This document shows positions 36,673 through 44,842 of a stretch of DNA of 64,000 nucleotides, piece after piece (the stretch's first letter is position 1; the number at the start of each line of letters is the position of its first letter). The translations under genes and the position numbers were made by a program. Below the pieces are notes generated by a model. It ran no database searches and had not been told where the DNA came from. It worked only from the letters and a program-made list of their open reading frames with translations. The DNA comes from Candidatus Sericytochromatia bacterium (lineage in GTDB: Bacteria > Cyanobacteriota > Sericytochromatia > UBA7694): contig JADMKE010000024.1 of assembly GCA_018780035.1 (NCBI GenBank), positions 124,001 through 188,000 on the forward strand. The letters are read 5' to 3'.

Positions 36673-37155
36673 TTAACGACCTGCATAATGGGTGAGTTTG
36701 TACACCCGTACGCGCTGATTGAGGTAGTACTTGAGATCGGGCAAAAGTTTGTTTAAGACAAATTCTGTTTTGCCGCCATAGATATTTAAAAAGAAGATTT
36801 GGCCATCCCCGCCCTCTTGGCTGAGAGCCTGATAATTGACGATATCGTTTTGGTCTACGTATTTGCGGAAAAACTCTTTGACGTGGGTCATCACCAATTC
36901 GCGATCACCTGCAGAAAACATATTTACTTCCATCGTGCCAACAGGACGGCGAAAACCATAAAGGGCTTCTGCTTGAGAGGCATTGGCAGGCAGGGCGGTG
37001 GGATTTTGAATTTGAGGGGCCTGTGGGGCGGATTTTGAAACACTCGCAGCTTGCAGGGCTGCATTCCCACGGGCTGAAATAGCCAAGGGTGACGGTGCTT
37101 GGCACGCCACCACCAACAGTGAAACAGAAATCAGAGACAAAATAGATTTATACAT
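36673..37155 (-). CDS. Hypothetical lipoprotein
   Basis: 160 residues. The signal peptide ends in a lipobox (LLVVAC). A 45-residue Ala/Pro/Gln-rich linker follows, then a folded region of about 90 residues (MEVNMFSAGDRELVMTHVKE, GGDGQIFFLNIYGGKTEFVL) with no match that I recognise. Single gene, divergent from the CsgG/TPR gene across a 200-bp AT-rich region that must hold promoters in both directions. Confidence 0.65.
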   Translation of the reverse strand: MYKSILSLISVSLLVVACQAPSPLAISARGNAALQAASVSKSAPQAPQIQNPTALPANASQAEALYGFRRPVGTMEVNMFSAGDRELVMTHVKEFFRKYVDQNDIVNYQALSQEGGDGQIFFLNIYGGKTEFVLNKLLPDLKYYLNQRVRVYKLTHYAGR

Positions 37156-37354
37156 GGGGTGAATACTCTCTTACGCAATTGATGTTATAAAAAAAAGTAT
37201 CTGCAAATCAGGCCCTGGGCTTGTGTGGTTTAAATAAAATTAGAATTAATCTTATTTTTATTTTAACCTCGATGCTGGCCAATACAAGACAGACAGAGCC
37301 GCTGTGAAGCTCAAATATGGTAGTCTAAAACAGACTGCAGAGAGGAATTAACCG

Positions 37355-39634
37355 ATGAAATCCCCCCTTTTCAGACTGACTTTAGCGAGAATGAGCCTCA
37401 CAATCCTGTGTGGCTTCATGTTCACCTTTCAGCCGATTGAAATTGCTTTAGAATTGTCTGGTCGCTTGCCGAACCTCTCTACAGGAACGCGCGCGCAGGC
37501 GGCAACCGCACTGCGTGTGGTGGTTTTGCCTTTTCAAAATCTCACGGGTAAAAGCGAAGACCATTGGCTGGGCGATAGTTTTTCTGAGAGTTTAACTATG
37601 GGCCTGCTTAAAGTCGAAGCTTTGCAAGTGATCGAACGCTCGCAGATCAGTCAAATTCTGCGTGAACAGCAATTTGGCCAAACAGGTTTGGTCGACGAAG
37701 GCACAGCGCCACGATTGGGAAAATTGCTGGGGGCAGAGGTGGTGATTTTGGGCTCATACCAAAAAGTGGGAGAGCAGATTCAGGCCAATGTCCGCTTTGT
37801 GCATTTGGAAACCGGCCATGTCAATAAAAAATGGGCAACGCAAGTAGAAGGTCAACTCAGTCAACTCTTTGGCCTGCAAAAACAATTGGCCCGTGATTTG
37901 ATCGCTCAGATGCAAATACCGACCTCTGAGACGGACGTAAAAAACGTCGATGCGGTATTTAATGAAACTAAATCCACAGAGGCTCACCGCTTTTATGTTG
38001 AAGGCCTGAGTAAATTGCGCAGGGGAGTCAACCCCAAAGCTGTTATTCGCGATTTTAAAGCGGCGTTGAACGAAGATCCCAATTATGCTTTGGCTTATGC
38101 CGGGCTGGCTGAGGCTCACGCCCACCTGTCTTCTGAACGCAAACGACTTTTGGTTTTGCCTCCGAACCAATCTTTGGGGATTCAAGGGCCTGGCGATGAC
38201 GCCCTGGCGCAAGAATATGCCCAAAAAGCCCTAAGTTTAAATCCCAATTTGGCCCAAACCTGGCGGGCTCTGGCCTGGCTCGAACAAAATCAAGGGAATT
38301 TTGAACGTGCCCTGGAACTCAGCAAAAAAGCCCTGTTGATCAATCCCAGAGATTCTGATTCTCTCAGTGCCTATATCAGTATTCGCATGATGCAGGGCAA
38401 TATCCGTTCCGAAAAATTGCGTGAGGAACTCAAATCTCTGGGCGCAAATATGGATGATCCCTGGCTCAAATACGCATTGGCTGGCATGGCTATTTTACAT
38501 GAGAGCTTTCAGAGCAAACCCAATTTTAAATGGATCGAAGACCTGCTCAACGAAGCCGCAATGGCTTTGCCCGATTTGGCTTATATCCCACTGCTGCAAA
38601 GCACCATCCCGATTCGCATGGGAGATCATGCCCTGGCACGCACCCTGCTCGAAAAAGCGGTTCAATTGGGTTCAGACTCACCCGAGCTGCTATATACAGC
38701 AGCCTCACTCTATAACTCGATAGAGGATCCGAGCACTGCCCTGAACTTGGTCGAACAGGCGCTCCAGATCGATTCACACCATTTTGCTGCGCGCACAGAA
38801 AAAGCCAATATTCTCTCTTCATTGAACCGCGAAGCTGAAGCAGAGACCCTGTTTAGCGAATTGGAAAAGGAGCGCCCCGAAAATACCATGTTGCAATTTT
38901 CGCGGGGGGTGCACTTCATACAATCGGGCAAATCCAATCCACGGGCTCAAGAACACCTGTCTCGCGCCCTCAAGTTGTGGGAAAAGGAACCGCAGGGGAT
39001 CAGTCGTTCGTTGATACTCAGTATGCTGGGAATGGCCTATATCACTGATAATCGTCTACCTGAAGCCCGCAAGGTTTACGAAGAGCTGCGTTCGGATCCG
39101 GTTTATTATTCGCAAGCTTACGAAGTATTGGCTGGAATAATGGCTGAAAGTGGAGACTATGCAGGGGCACTCGAATCTTATCGTAATTTTTTAAAAATCA
39201 TGCCAGAGATGGTCAATGACCCTCAAAAAAAGCAGCTTTATAGCTGGTATTATTTGCTCAGACAAAAAGAATTAGAGCCCAATAACAGCTTGATCCTCAA
39301 CGATTTAGCCCAATTGGCATTGCAGTTTAAAAATTATACTTTGGCTCGCAAATTTTTGACTGAGGGCCTTGCAAAAATCCCAGAAAACCCCACTCTGCAT
39401 TATAATCTCGGATATTTAGAAATGGCCGAAGCCCACTGGCCTGAAGCCCGTAAAGCTTTGCAAAAAGCAATATCACTCAAAGCTGATTATCTCAAGGCTT
39501 GGTTTAATTTGGCCTTGGTCAATCAGGCTCTGGGACAAACGTCAGATGCCCGTGCAGCCTTGATGCGTGTTCTGGAATTGGACAGTGGCCACATTGAAGC
39601 CCGGGACTTATTGCAAAAATGGGCTAACCCCTGA
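37355..39634 (+). CDS. Secreted CsgG/FlgO-like plus TPR protein
   Basis: 759 residues. The N-terminal hydrophobic segment (about 8-30) ahead of RAQAAT looks like a signal peptide. Residues about 50-190 form a CsgG/FlgO/TolB-N-like domain: LRVVVLPFQNLTGKSEDHWL, FSESLTMGLLKVEALQVIER, ILREQQFGQTGLVDEGTA, KLLGAEVVILGSYQKVGEQI. The rest (about 205-755) is a long array of TPR repeats ending HYNLGYLEMAEAHWPEARKA. GAGAGGAA precedes the ATG. The next gene follows after 23 bases, so this may be the first gene of the operon that includes the MNIO enzyme. Its role could be envelope assembly or export, but that is inference. Confidence 0.8.
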   Translation: MKSPLFRLTLARMSLTILCGFMFTFQPIEIALELSGRLPNLSTGTRAQAATALRVVVLPFQNLTGKSEDHWLGDSFSESLTMGLLKVEALQVIERSQISQILREQQFGQTGLVDEGTAPRLGKLLGAEVVILGSYQKVGEQIQANVRFVHLETGHVNKKWATQVEGQLSQLFGLQKQLARDLIAQMQIPTSETDVKNVDAVFNETKSTEAHRFYVEGLSKLRRGVNPKAVIRDFKAALNEDPNYALAYAGLAEAHAHLSSERKRLLVLPPNQSLGIQGPGDDALAQEYAQKALSLNPNLAQTWRALAWLEQNQGNFERALELSKKALLINPRDSDSLSAYISIRMMQGNIRSEKLREELKSLGANMDDPWLKYALAGMAILHESFQSKPNFKWIEDLLNEAAMALPDLAYIPLLQSTIPIRMGDHALARTLLEKAVQLGSDSPELLYTAASLYNSIEDPSTALNLVEQALQIDSHHFAARTEKANILSSLNREAEAETLFSELEKERPENTMLQFSRGVHFIQSGKSNPRAQEHLSRALKLWEKEPQGISRSLILSMLGMAYITDNRLPEARKVYEELRSDPVYYSQAYEVLAGIMAESGDYAGALESYRNFLKIMPEMVNDPQKKQLYSWYYLLRQKELEPNNSLILNDLAQLALQFKNYTLARKFLTEGLAKIPENPTLHYNLGYLEMAEAHWPEARKALQKAISLKADYLKAWFNLALVNQALGQTSDARAALMRVLELDSGHIEARDLLQKWANP

Positions 39635-39657
39635 AGCTTGAGAAAGAAACAAAATTG

Positions 39658-40434
39658 ATGGAAAATGCCTTGATTTGGATTGGTTGGATTATCGCCGCGC
39701 TTTTATTGGCACCCCTTGTGTTGGGTACACCCTTGGTCAAAAAGACCCATTGGATTGCCAAAAAAGCCAAAATCAAAGTTTGGGAAAAAGACCTGGAATC
39801 GGATCAAAATCAAGAGAAAGAGATTCGCGCCTGGCTGGAAAGCAAGCGCCCAGATTTTGAAGCCTTGGATTTTCATTTTGTGACATACGGCATCCTTGCA
39901 GATTTCACCCCTTTAGTGACCACCTATTTTGCGCTTTTTCGTCATTTAGAATCAGGTTTGGCTGGAACGGCCACCTGGATCTCCAGTCCGCAAAAGCAAA
40001 TACAATATGAAGAGTTTTCACAGCTATTCAGCGATGGCACATCGCTCAATGTCAATAATTCTGAAGTTTCGCTCACCTGGCGATTCCCCGAAAAAAAATT
40101 CTACCGCTTTCCCTGGCAAAAAGATCTCAAATGGCTGTTTGACTTACACCAATTTATTCGTAAGCAAAAATTAGCTGATAAGTCGGGTCTCATCGTGGTT
40201 CCTGGCAAAGAACTTCAGACCGTTTCAGATTTTATCGCCAAAGAGGGAATGGCTTTGATCTCATCGGGCGCTTATCAAATTGGCCAAGATCCAGAACAAC
40301 TCGTACTGACTTGGGCTGGGGCCGTCAATGCAGTCTGGGCCAACGCCTTTCCTGGGAAACAGATCTTTGCCAGGCAGGAATTGGGACAAAGCCGCCAAAT
40401 TGAAAAAGAAATGTCTCGATTTCAAAAGGGTTAA
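39658..40434 (+). CDS. Membrane-anchored protein of unknown function
   Basis: 258 residues. One N-terminal transmembrane helix (about 4-24, LIWIGWIIAALLLAPLVLG) is followed by a soluble domain of about 220 residues with several tryptophan/phenylalanine-rich strands (LTWRFPEKKFYRFPWQKDL, LVLTWAGAVNAVWANAFPG). No family is recognised. It lies 23 bases after the CsgG/TPR gene and 8 bases before the methyltransferase-MNIO gene on the same strand. It could therefore belong to the peptide-modification operon, for example as a membrane component. ATG 39658 is chosen; a TTG directly in front would add one residue. Confidence 0.6.
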   Translation: MENALIWIGWIIAALLLAPLVLGTPLVKKTHWIAKKAKIKVWEKDLESDQNQEKEIRAWLESKRPDFEALDFHFVTYGILADFTPLVTTYFALFRHLESGLAGTATWISSPQKQIQYEEFSQLFSDGTSLNVNNSEVSLTWRFPEKKFYRFPWQKDLKWLFDLHQFIRKQKLADKSGLIVVPGKELQTVSDFIAKEGMALISSGAYQIGQDPEQLVLTWAGAVNAVWANAFPGKQIFARQELGQSRQIEKEMSRFQKG

Positions 40435-40442
40435 GCGCAGCA

Positions 40443-41897
40443 ATGACCTCAAAGCACACCCAAAAGACCGAACAGCAATACTCACAGCCATTGGCACAAA
40501 AGGCTCTCAGTTTTGAAACGGTATTGGCGCTGTTGCCCTGGATTCCGGCTGGACCCGTTCTGGATCTTGGCACTGGGGCGGGTCAATGGGCAACAGCCCT
40601 GGCAGACTATGGCTTTGAAGTTACAGCTGTGGACGCTGATCCAGAAAAAATTGCAGTTTTAAACAGCCGAGAACCTCACATCCACTGGCTCGCTGCAGAT
40701 ATCCGTTCGGAAATATGGAGCCAATCGCGTTACGCTGCCTTGCTTTGCCTCAATCTCTTTCCATTTTTGCCAAAGTCAGAACACCTCACCCAACTCAAGC
40801 GCATCAAATCGGCCCTGCGACCAGGTGGATTGCTGATTTTTTCGGGGTTCAGCGACCAAGATCCTGGCGCCAATTTAAACATGGCCAGCAGCCAGACTGG
40901 AGAGCCCATGCCCACGGGTACACTGAGTCTAGAAGAGCTTAGGCAGATATTTGCGGGGTGGGAACCCTGGTTGGAATACGTGGGTCCATTGGCTGATGAT
41001 CACCCTCCCCATGGGGCCCATCAACATGGCGTGGTGCAGGTGATTTACAAAAAACCTGAGACAGCGTTGGCTGCTATTGATTGGCAGAAATTACCCGAAT
41101 TGGGAGCGGGTCTTGGCTGGCGACATGCCCTGGCCGAGTTGCTTGAGCAAGAATCTGTGGCAGATTTTATCGAAATCATGAGTGACGATTTTTTAGACCC
41201 CCAATGGGACCGTTTTTTGCTTGCCCTCTCTCAGCGCTATACAGTCATTCCCCATGGGGTTGAATTATCGGTTGGTTCTTTGGGGGGAGCAGATTTGGCT
41301 TATTTGGAACAGATTGCGCGTATTGTCGCCCGCTGCAACAGCCCCTGGTGGAGTGACCACCTCTGTTATACCCAGACTTCCCGTTACAAGACCTGGTCTT
41401 TGAACCCATTGCCTTGCACTGAAGAAGCCCATGACTGGGTCGTTAAAAATGCCAAGCAGGCCATGCAAGTGGTGGGAAAGCCACTGCTATTGGAAAATCC
41501 CGCCTATTATTGGCGTCCAGAATTACCGAATCAATTCTCAGATGTGGAATTTCTCTCCCGAGTGGCCCAAAATGCCGATTGCGGGATATTACTCGATGTG
41601 GCCAACCTCTTTGGCAATGCCCACAATCTGGGCATAGACCCCTATGCCTTTATCGAAGCCCTGCCCGGAGAACGGGTGATCCAGATTCATTTGGCAGGGG
41701 GCCGTTTGCACCAAAATCTGCTTTTTGATACCCATGATCAAGCGGTACACAGCGAAACTTGGAAATTACTTGAACACACCCTTAAACACTGTGGAATCAA
41801 AGCCATTTCGCTGGAACGCGACGATCATTACGAAGATTTGCAGGCTTTGGTGAATGAAGTGGCTTTGGCCCGGCAATTAATGGGGGTTCGCTCTTGA
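40443..41897 (+). CDS. SAM methyltransferase fused to MNIO (DUF692) metalloenzyme
   Basis: 484 residues in two parts. Residues about 1-205 are a class I methyltransferase: VLDLGTGAGQWATALADYG (39-57), FEVTAVDADPEKI, then ALRPGGLLIFSGFSDQD. Residues about 215-484 are a complete MNIO/DUF692 barrel: GAGLGWRHAL, FIEIMSDDFLD, PHGVELSVGSLGG, SPWWSDHLCY, LLLENPAYYW, CGILLDVANLFGNA, IQIHLAGGRL, DTHDQAVHSETW and SLERDDHYED. These blocks hold the His, Asp and Glu residues that bind two or three irons. MNIO enzymes oxidise cysteine, aspartate or asparagine residues of RiPP precursors (methanobactin, 3-thiaglutamate, bufferins). The signature usually read as E-x-H-x-E-N appears as E-I-M-S-D-D. Stop overlaps the next gene (TTGA). 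Confidence 0.9.
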   Translation: MTSKHTQKTEQQYSQPLAQKALSFETVLALLPWIPAGPVLDLGTGAGQWATALADYGFEVTAVDADPEKIAVLNSREPHIHWLAADIRSEIWSQSRYAALLCLNLFPFLPKSEHLTQLKRIKSALRPGGLLIFSGFSDQDPGANLNMASSQTGEPMPTGTLSLEELRQIFAGWEPWLEYVGPLADDHPPHGAHQHGVVQVIYKKPETALAAIDWQKLPELGAGLGWRHALAELLEQESVADFIEIMSDDFLDPQWDRFLLALSQRYTVIPHGVELSVGSLGGADLAYLEQIARIVARCNSPWWSDHLCYTQTSRYKTWSLNPLPCTEEAHDWVVKNAKQAMQVVGKPLLLENPAYYWRPELPNQFSDVEFLSRVAQNADCGILLDVANLFGNAHNLGIDPYAFIEALPGERVIQIHLAGGRLHQNLLFDTHDQAVHSETWKLLEHTLKHCGIKAISLERDDHYEDLQALVNEVALARQLMGVRS

Positions 41898-42727
41898 GCC
41901 TTGAAGCTTATCAAAATACCTGGTTGGCACTCATGTTGGCTCCCCAGGATCGCGCGTCAATTTTGGCAGATTGCCAATCGGGTTTAACTTCAGATGAATT
42001 TATAGCCCTCTCCCAGACCCCTCAAGATCGCCTTGAAGCCATTTCAAATGCTGTCCAAAGGGGGCGAATCTCAGTTTTGACAGCCTCTTTGCCCGCTACG
42101 GTGCGCGTGTTTGTTCCCTTTGATCTGCTGGAGACCCTGGCCAAACGATATGCCTATTGCTATCCTGCAGCGGTGGTTTATCCCCCCGCTCAAGGCCTGT
42201 ACAATTGGATGCAATGGCTCGGTGAACAGCCAGAACTGAGTAACAGTTCCCCAATCCAAGATCTGATTGCTTATGAGTTAGGTCTGACCCAATTGGTTTT
42301 CTACCGCAAGCCAACTTCGGCAGGGCTCAGTGACCCAACTTCGACAAAGCTCAGTATCCGTACTGGCCCCCGGTTGTCTCCGCGTGTGGGCCTGATTGTC
42401 GCAAGCCCCAATTTGGACCGCTTGCTCAAGGCACTTGAACAGGGGCAAACAGCCGCCTATTTGGCCCAGGTCTCACTTGCTGTCAGAGCCCAGCCACAAG
42501 GCCAGGCCGCTCTGCACCAGGGTTGGCTGCTTGCGCGCTGGGGCTCAGAGGTGGAGCGATTCCCGTTGCATTGGAGTGTCTATGCCCTGCTCGGCTATTT
42601 AGATGGACAACGCAGCTGGGAGCAGGCTGTTGCTGCCACAGTCATGAAGCACCCAGAACTGGTAGACCAAACAGTGGCGCTGCTGGCTTGGCAGGGTTGG
42701 TTTGAAAGAAAACACTTTTTGGTCTGA
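41894..42727 (+). CDS. DUF2063-like partner protein of the MNIO enzyme
   Basis: 277 residues from a TTG start inside the MNIO stop codon. The N-terminal helical part ends with YNWMQWLGEQPELSNSSPIQ and DLIAYELGLTQLVFYRKP, which matches the pattern of DUF2063/BufC/MbnC-type partners (a W-L-x-x-x-P-E-L helix, then D-L-x-x-x-E). These proteins bind the precursor leader and hold it against the MNIO enzyme. The last 80 residues (VYALLGYLDGQRSWEQAVAA, LLAWQGWFERK) look like a small winged-helix, RRE-like domain. A short repeat-derived insert (PTSAGLSDPTSTKLS, about 141-155) separates the halves. Assignment rests on pattern and position; I cannot run a profile search. Confidence 0.7.
   Translation: MSLEAYQNTWLALMLAPQDRASILADCQSGLTSDEFIALSQTPQDRLEAISNAVQRGRISVLTASLPATVRVFVPFDLLETLAKRYAYCYPAAVVYPPAQGLYNWMQWLGEQPELSNSSPIQDLIAYELGLTQLVFYRKPTSAGLSDPTSTKLSIRTGPRLSPRVGLIVASPNLDRLLKALEQGQTAAYLAQVSLAVRAQPQGQAALHQGWLLARWGSEVERFPLHWSVYALLGYLDGQRSWEQAVAATVMKHPELVDQTVALLAWQGWFERKHFLV
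42312..42355 (+). repeat. Two copies of a REP-like 20-mer inside the MNIO partner gene
   Basis: CAACTTCGGCAGGGCTCAGT (42312-42331) and CAACTTCGACAAAGCTCAGT (42336-42355) differ at three or four bases and are 24 bases apart. They resemble the CTTCGACAAGCTCAG-type interspersed repeat common in many bacterial genomes. The insertion is in frame and encodes PTSAGLSDPTSTKLS between the two halves of the protein. Confidence 0.6.
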
Positions 42728-42883
42728 TTCACCTTTTTGCAAGGTTAAAAGCAAAAGTGCCAATTATTTACCGGAATTTTACCTCAGCAAGGCAATATTT
42801 GTCGTTTAGAAGGGTATGATATACAGAAGAGGCGATTCCAATCGTACTCGTTTCAATTGTACCCACTCACAAGGAGATCCTGC

Positions 42884-43443
42884 ATGAACTTTAAAGTCCC
42901 TTCTGGCGGCGGCTCAGCCGAATTTGGTGGAAAAATCCCCAATCAAATCAACAAAATGCCCGATAAAAATGCCCATGAAGTGCCAAGACTCCCGAACGGG
43001 TTCACCTTTGTATGTCTCCCCTCGATCCCGACGAGATGCCCGAAATTTTTGGCTGTAGAGCTGAGATTAAACCGGGCCAAGAGCAGCACAAACCGCCCAA
43101 AATGTATCAATGTCGGGCCGAGATCGATGTTTTTCCTGATAAATCACCCAGCCCTTTGCCTCCCAAAGTCAATCAATGTGCCTTTATTCCCGAAGAGGGC
43201 TTGCCCCAACTCAAACCCAAACGTCCCTTGCCTCCTGGTATTTATGGCTGCAGAGCCGAAGGTAAACCGGGTCTCAAACCCCTGCAACCCAAAGATCCAG
43301 GCATATACCAATGTACGGCTAAAATTGAGCCCGGTAAGCGCCCACCAGATCAGGGCATATACCAATGCTCTTTTCAATTGCCTGGTCCTGAAAGCAAAAA
43401 TCCGCCAGGCATTTATGCCTGTAGTTTTAAGCGCGAAGATTAG
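42884..43443 (+). CDS. Multi-core cysteine-repeat RiPP precursor (frame break in C4 run 43018-43021)
   Basis: ATG 42884 follows a strong AAGGAG (42871-42876). The first 46 codons encode a leader (MNFKVPSGGG, then KIPNQINKMPDKNAHEVP) and a first core, GFTFVCLP. From 43022 on, the meaningful reading is one frame over (also openable from ATG 43012, which has no ribosome binding site). That frame gives seven more cores, each with an aromatic or Asn residue two before Cys: IFGC, MYQC, VNQC, IYGC, IYQC, IYQC, IYAC, mostly preceded by PPG or DPG and followed by R/T/S-A/F. Adding one C to CCCC joins both into a 186-residue protein (…VCLP-LDPDEMP…). It is very proline/lysine-rich, with cysteines only in cores. 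It lies 156 bases after the partner gene, with a possible TATGAT -10 box at 42815-42820. The likely substrate of the adjacent MNIO enzyme. Confidence 0.75.
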
Positions 43444-43493
43444 TCTGTTCGCGTATTATTCCGAACCACTGTCAACCGTTTAAATTGCATCAA

Positions 43494-43525
43494 AAAAGCC
43501 CCCAACTATTTGGGGGCTTTTCTGC
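43494..43525. terminator. Rho-independent terminator of the peptide operon (also usable by hom)
   Basis: AAAAGCCCCCAA (43494-43505) pairs with TTGGGGGCTTTT (43510-43521) across a CTAT loop: a strong GC core flanked by A and T tracts. It lies 50 bases after the precursor stop and 25 bases past the end of the convergent hom gene, so it can stop transcription from either side. Confidence 0.85.
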
Positions 43526-43545
43526 TGGGGCCCTATCGGACCATT

Positions 43546-44841
43546 TTACTCGACAAAATCTTCAACACGGATAATGCTGTAAATCTCCTGGGTGGTCTCC
43601 AATTGCCGGATTTGGGCAATTGCCTGTCTGAGCTTTTGATCAGAGACAGGGTGGGTGATAAACACCAATTCGGCATTGCCGGGATCTGCTTTGCGTTGTA
43701 ATAGGGTGTGGACAGAAATATCCTCTCTGCCCAAAAGGGTGCCAATTTGACCCAATACCCCAGATTTATCCTCGGTTAAAACCCGCACATAATAGCGGTT
43801 AACAACACTGTCGGGTGGCCCCAGATTGACGGGGTCTCCCAAATGATTCGAGGCCATCAGGGTGTTGGGGGGATTTTCGAGTTCGGTGGCGATATTGATA
43901 ATATCACTGACAACAGCGCTGGCCGTGGGCATTGAGCCTGCGCCTTGGCCATAGAACATAATATCGCCAGCGGCATCCCCTTTAATCAGGATCGCGTTAT
44001 AGACGCCATTCACAGAAGCCAAGGGGTGATCCACGGGAATCATGGTGGGGCTGACACGGGCTTGAAAATGGCCGTTTTCCTGTTTGGCAATCGCCAATAA
44101 TTTGATCACGTAGCCAAATTGTTTGGCATAAGCGATGTCTTGGCTGGCAATGCGGGAAATGCCCACCCGGTGGATTTGTTTGAGTTGAATCGGCTGTTCA
44201 AAGACCAATGATGAAAGAATCGCCAGTTTGTAGACCGCATCATAGCCTTCGATATCGTCAGTGGGATCGGCCTCGGCATATCCTTTGGCCTGGGCCTCTG
44301 CCAAAACCTCTTGAAACTCCCGGCCTTCGTCGGTCATGGCTGAGAGAATATAATTGGTCGTGCCATTGATAATTCCATGCAGAGAAAGCAATTGATTGGC
44401 CACCAAGCTGCGTTTGAGGGTTTGAATGATGGGCAATCCCCCTGCCACAGAAGCTTCAATATAGAGAGAGACTTCGTTTTCGCTTGCTGCCTCAAACAAT
44501 TCTTGCCCATGACGGGCTATCAGGGCTTTATTTGCAGTCACAACATGTTTCCCAGAGCCAATCGCTTGAAGCAAATACTCTCTGGCAGGATCAATCCCAC
44601 CCATGACCTCAACGATTATTTGAATCTCTTCATCTTCGAGGATTTCAGCGGGATCAGTGGTAAAGAGATCAGGATCAATCCCAGCCGGTCTTGAACGATC
44701 CCTGTCACGGACCAGTATTTTTGACAATTCCAAGCGATAGCCTGAGCGGCGGGCGTATTCATTTACTTTCTCAGTCAAAAGGCGTGCTACACCACTTCCA
44801 ACCGTGCCGCAGCCCAATAATCCAATTTTTACTGTTTGCAT
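43546..44841 (-). CDS. hom: Homoserine dehydrogenase
   Basis: 431 residues, the normal length for the ACT-containing form. It reduces aspartate semialdehyde to homoserine on the way to threonine and methionine. Motifs are IGLLGCGTVGSGVARLL (NAD(P) binding), VTANKALIARHG, GIINGTTNYIL, and AEADPTDDIEGYDAVYKLAI with the catalytic Asp/Lys. A C-terminal ACT domain (YYVRVLTEDKSGVLGQIGTL, about 352-371) suggests feedback control by threonine. Last gene of a leftward operon; it starts one base after the upstream stop. Confidence 0.97.
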   Translation of the reverse strand: MQTVKIGLLGCGTVGSGVARLLTEKVNEYARRSGYRLELSKILVRDRDRSRPAGIDPDLFTTDPAEILEDEEIQIIVEVMGGIDPAREYLLQAIGSGKHVVTANKALIARHGQELFEAASENEVSLYIEASVAGGLPIIQTLKRSLVANQLLSLHGIINGTTNYILSAMTDEGREFQEVLAEAQAKGYAEADPTDDIEGYDAVYKLAILSSLVFEQPIQLKQIHRVGISRIASQDIAYAKQFGYVIKLLAIAKQENGHFQARVSPTMIPVDHPLASVNGVYNAILIKGDAAGDIMFYGQGAGSMPTASAVVSDIINIATELENPPNTLMASNHLGDPVNLGPPDSVVNRYYVRVLTEDKSGVLGQIGTLLGREDISVHTLLQRKADPGNAELVFITHPVSDQKLRQAIAQIRQLETTQEIYSIIRVEDFVE

Positions 44842-44842
44842 T

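Noticed and set aside
42312-42355. Possible CRISPR-like repeats
   Set aside because: Only two units, spaced 4 bases apart, inside a coding gene; they match a common interspersed repeat instead.
42857-43483. A 208-codon open frame through the precursor region, continuing the leader frame
   Set aside because: After codon 46 of the true start it shows no repeats and an odd composition. The neighbouring frame has regular cysteine cores with third-position differences, so this tail is a shadow produced by the frame break.
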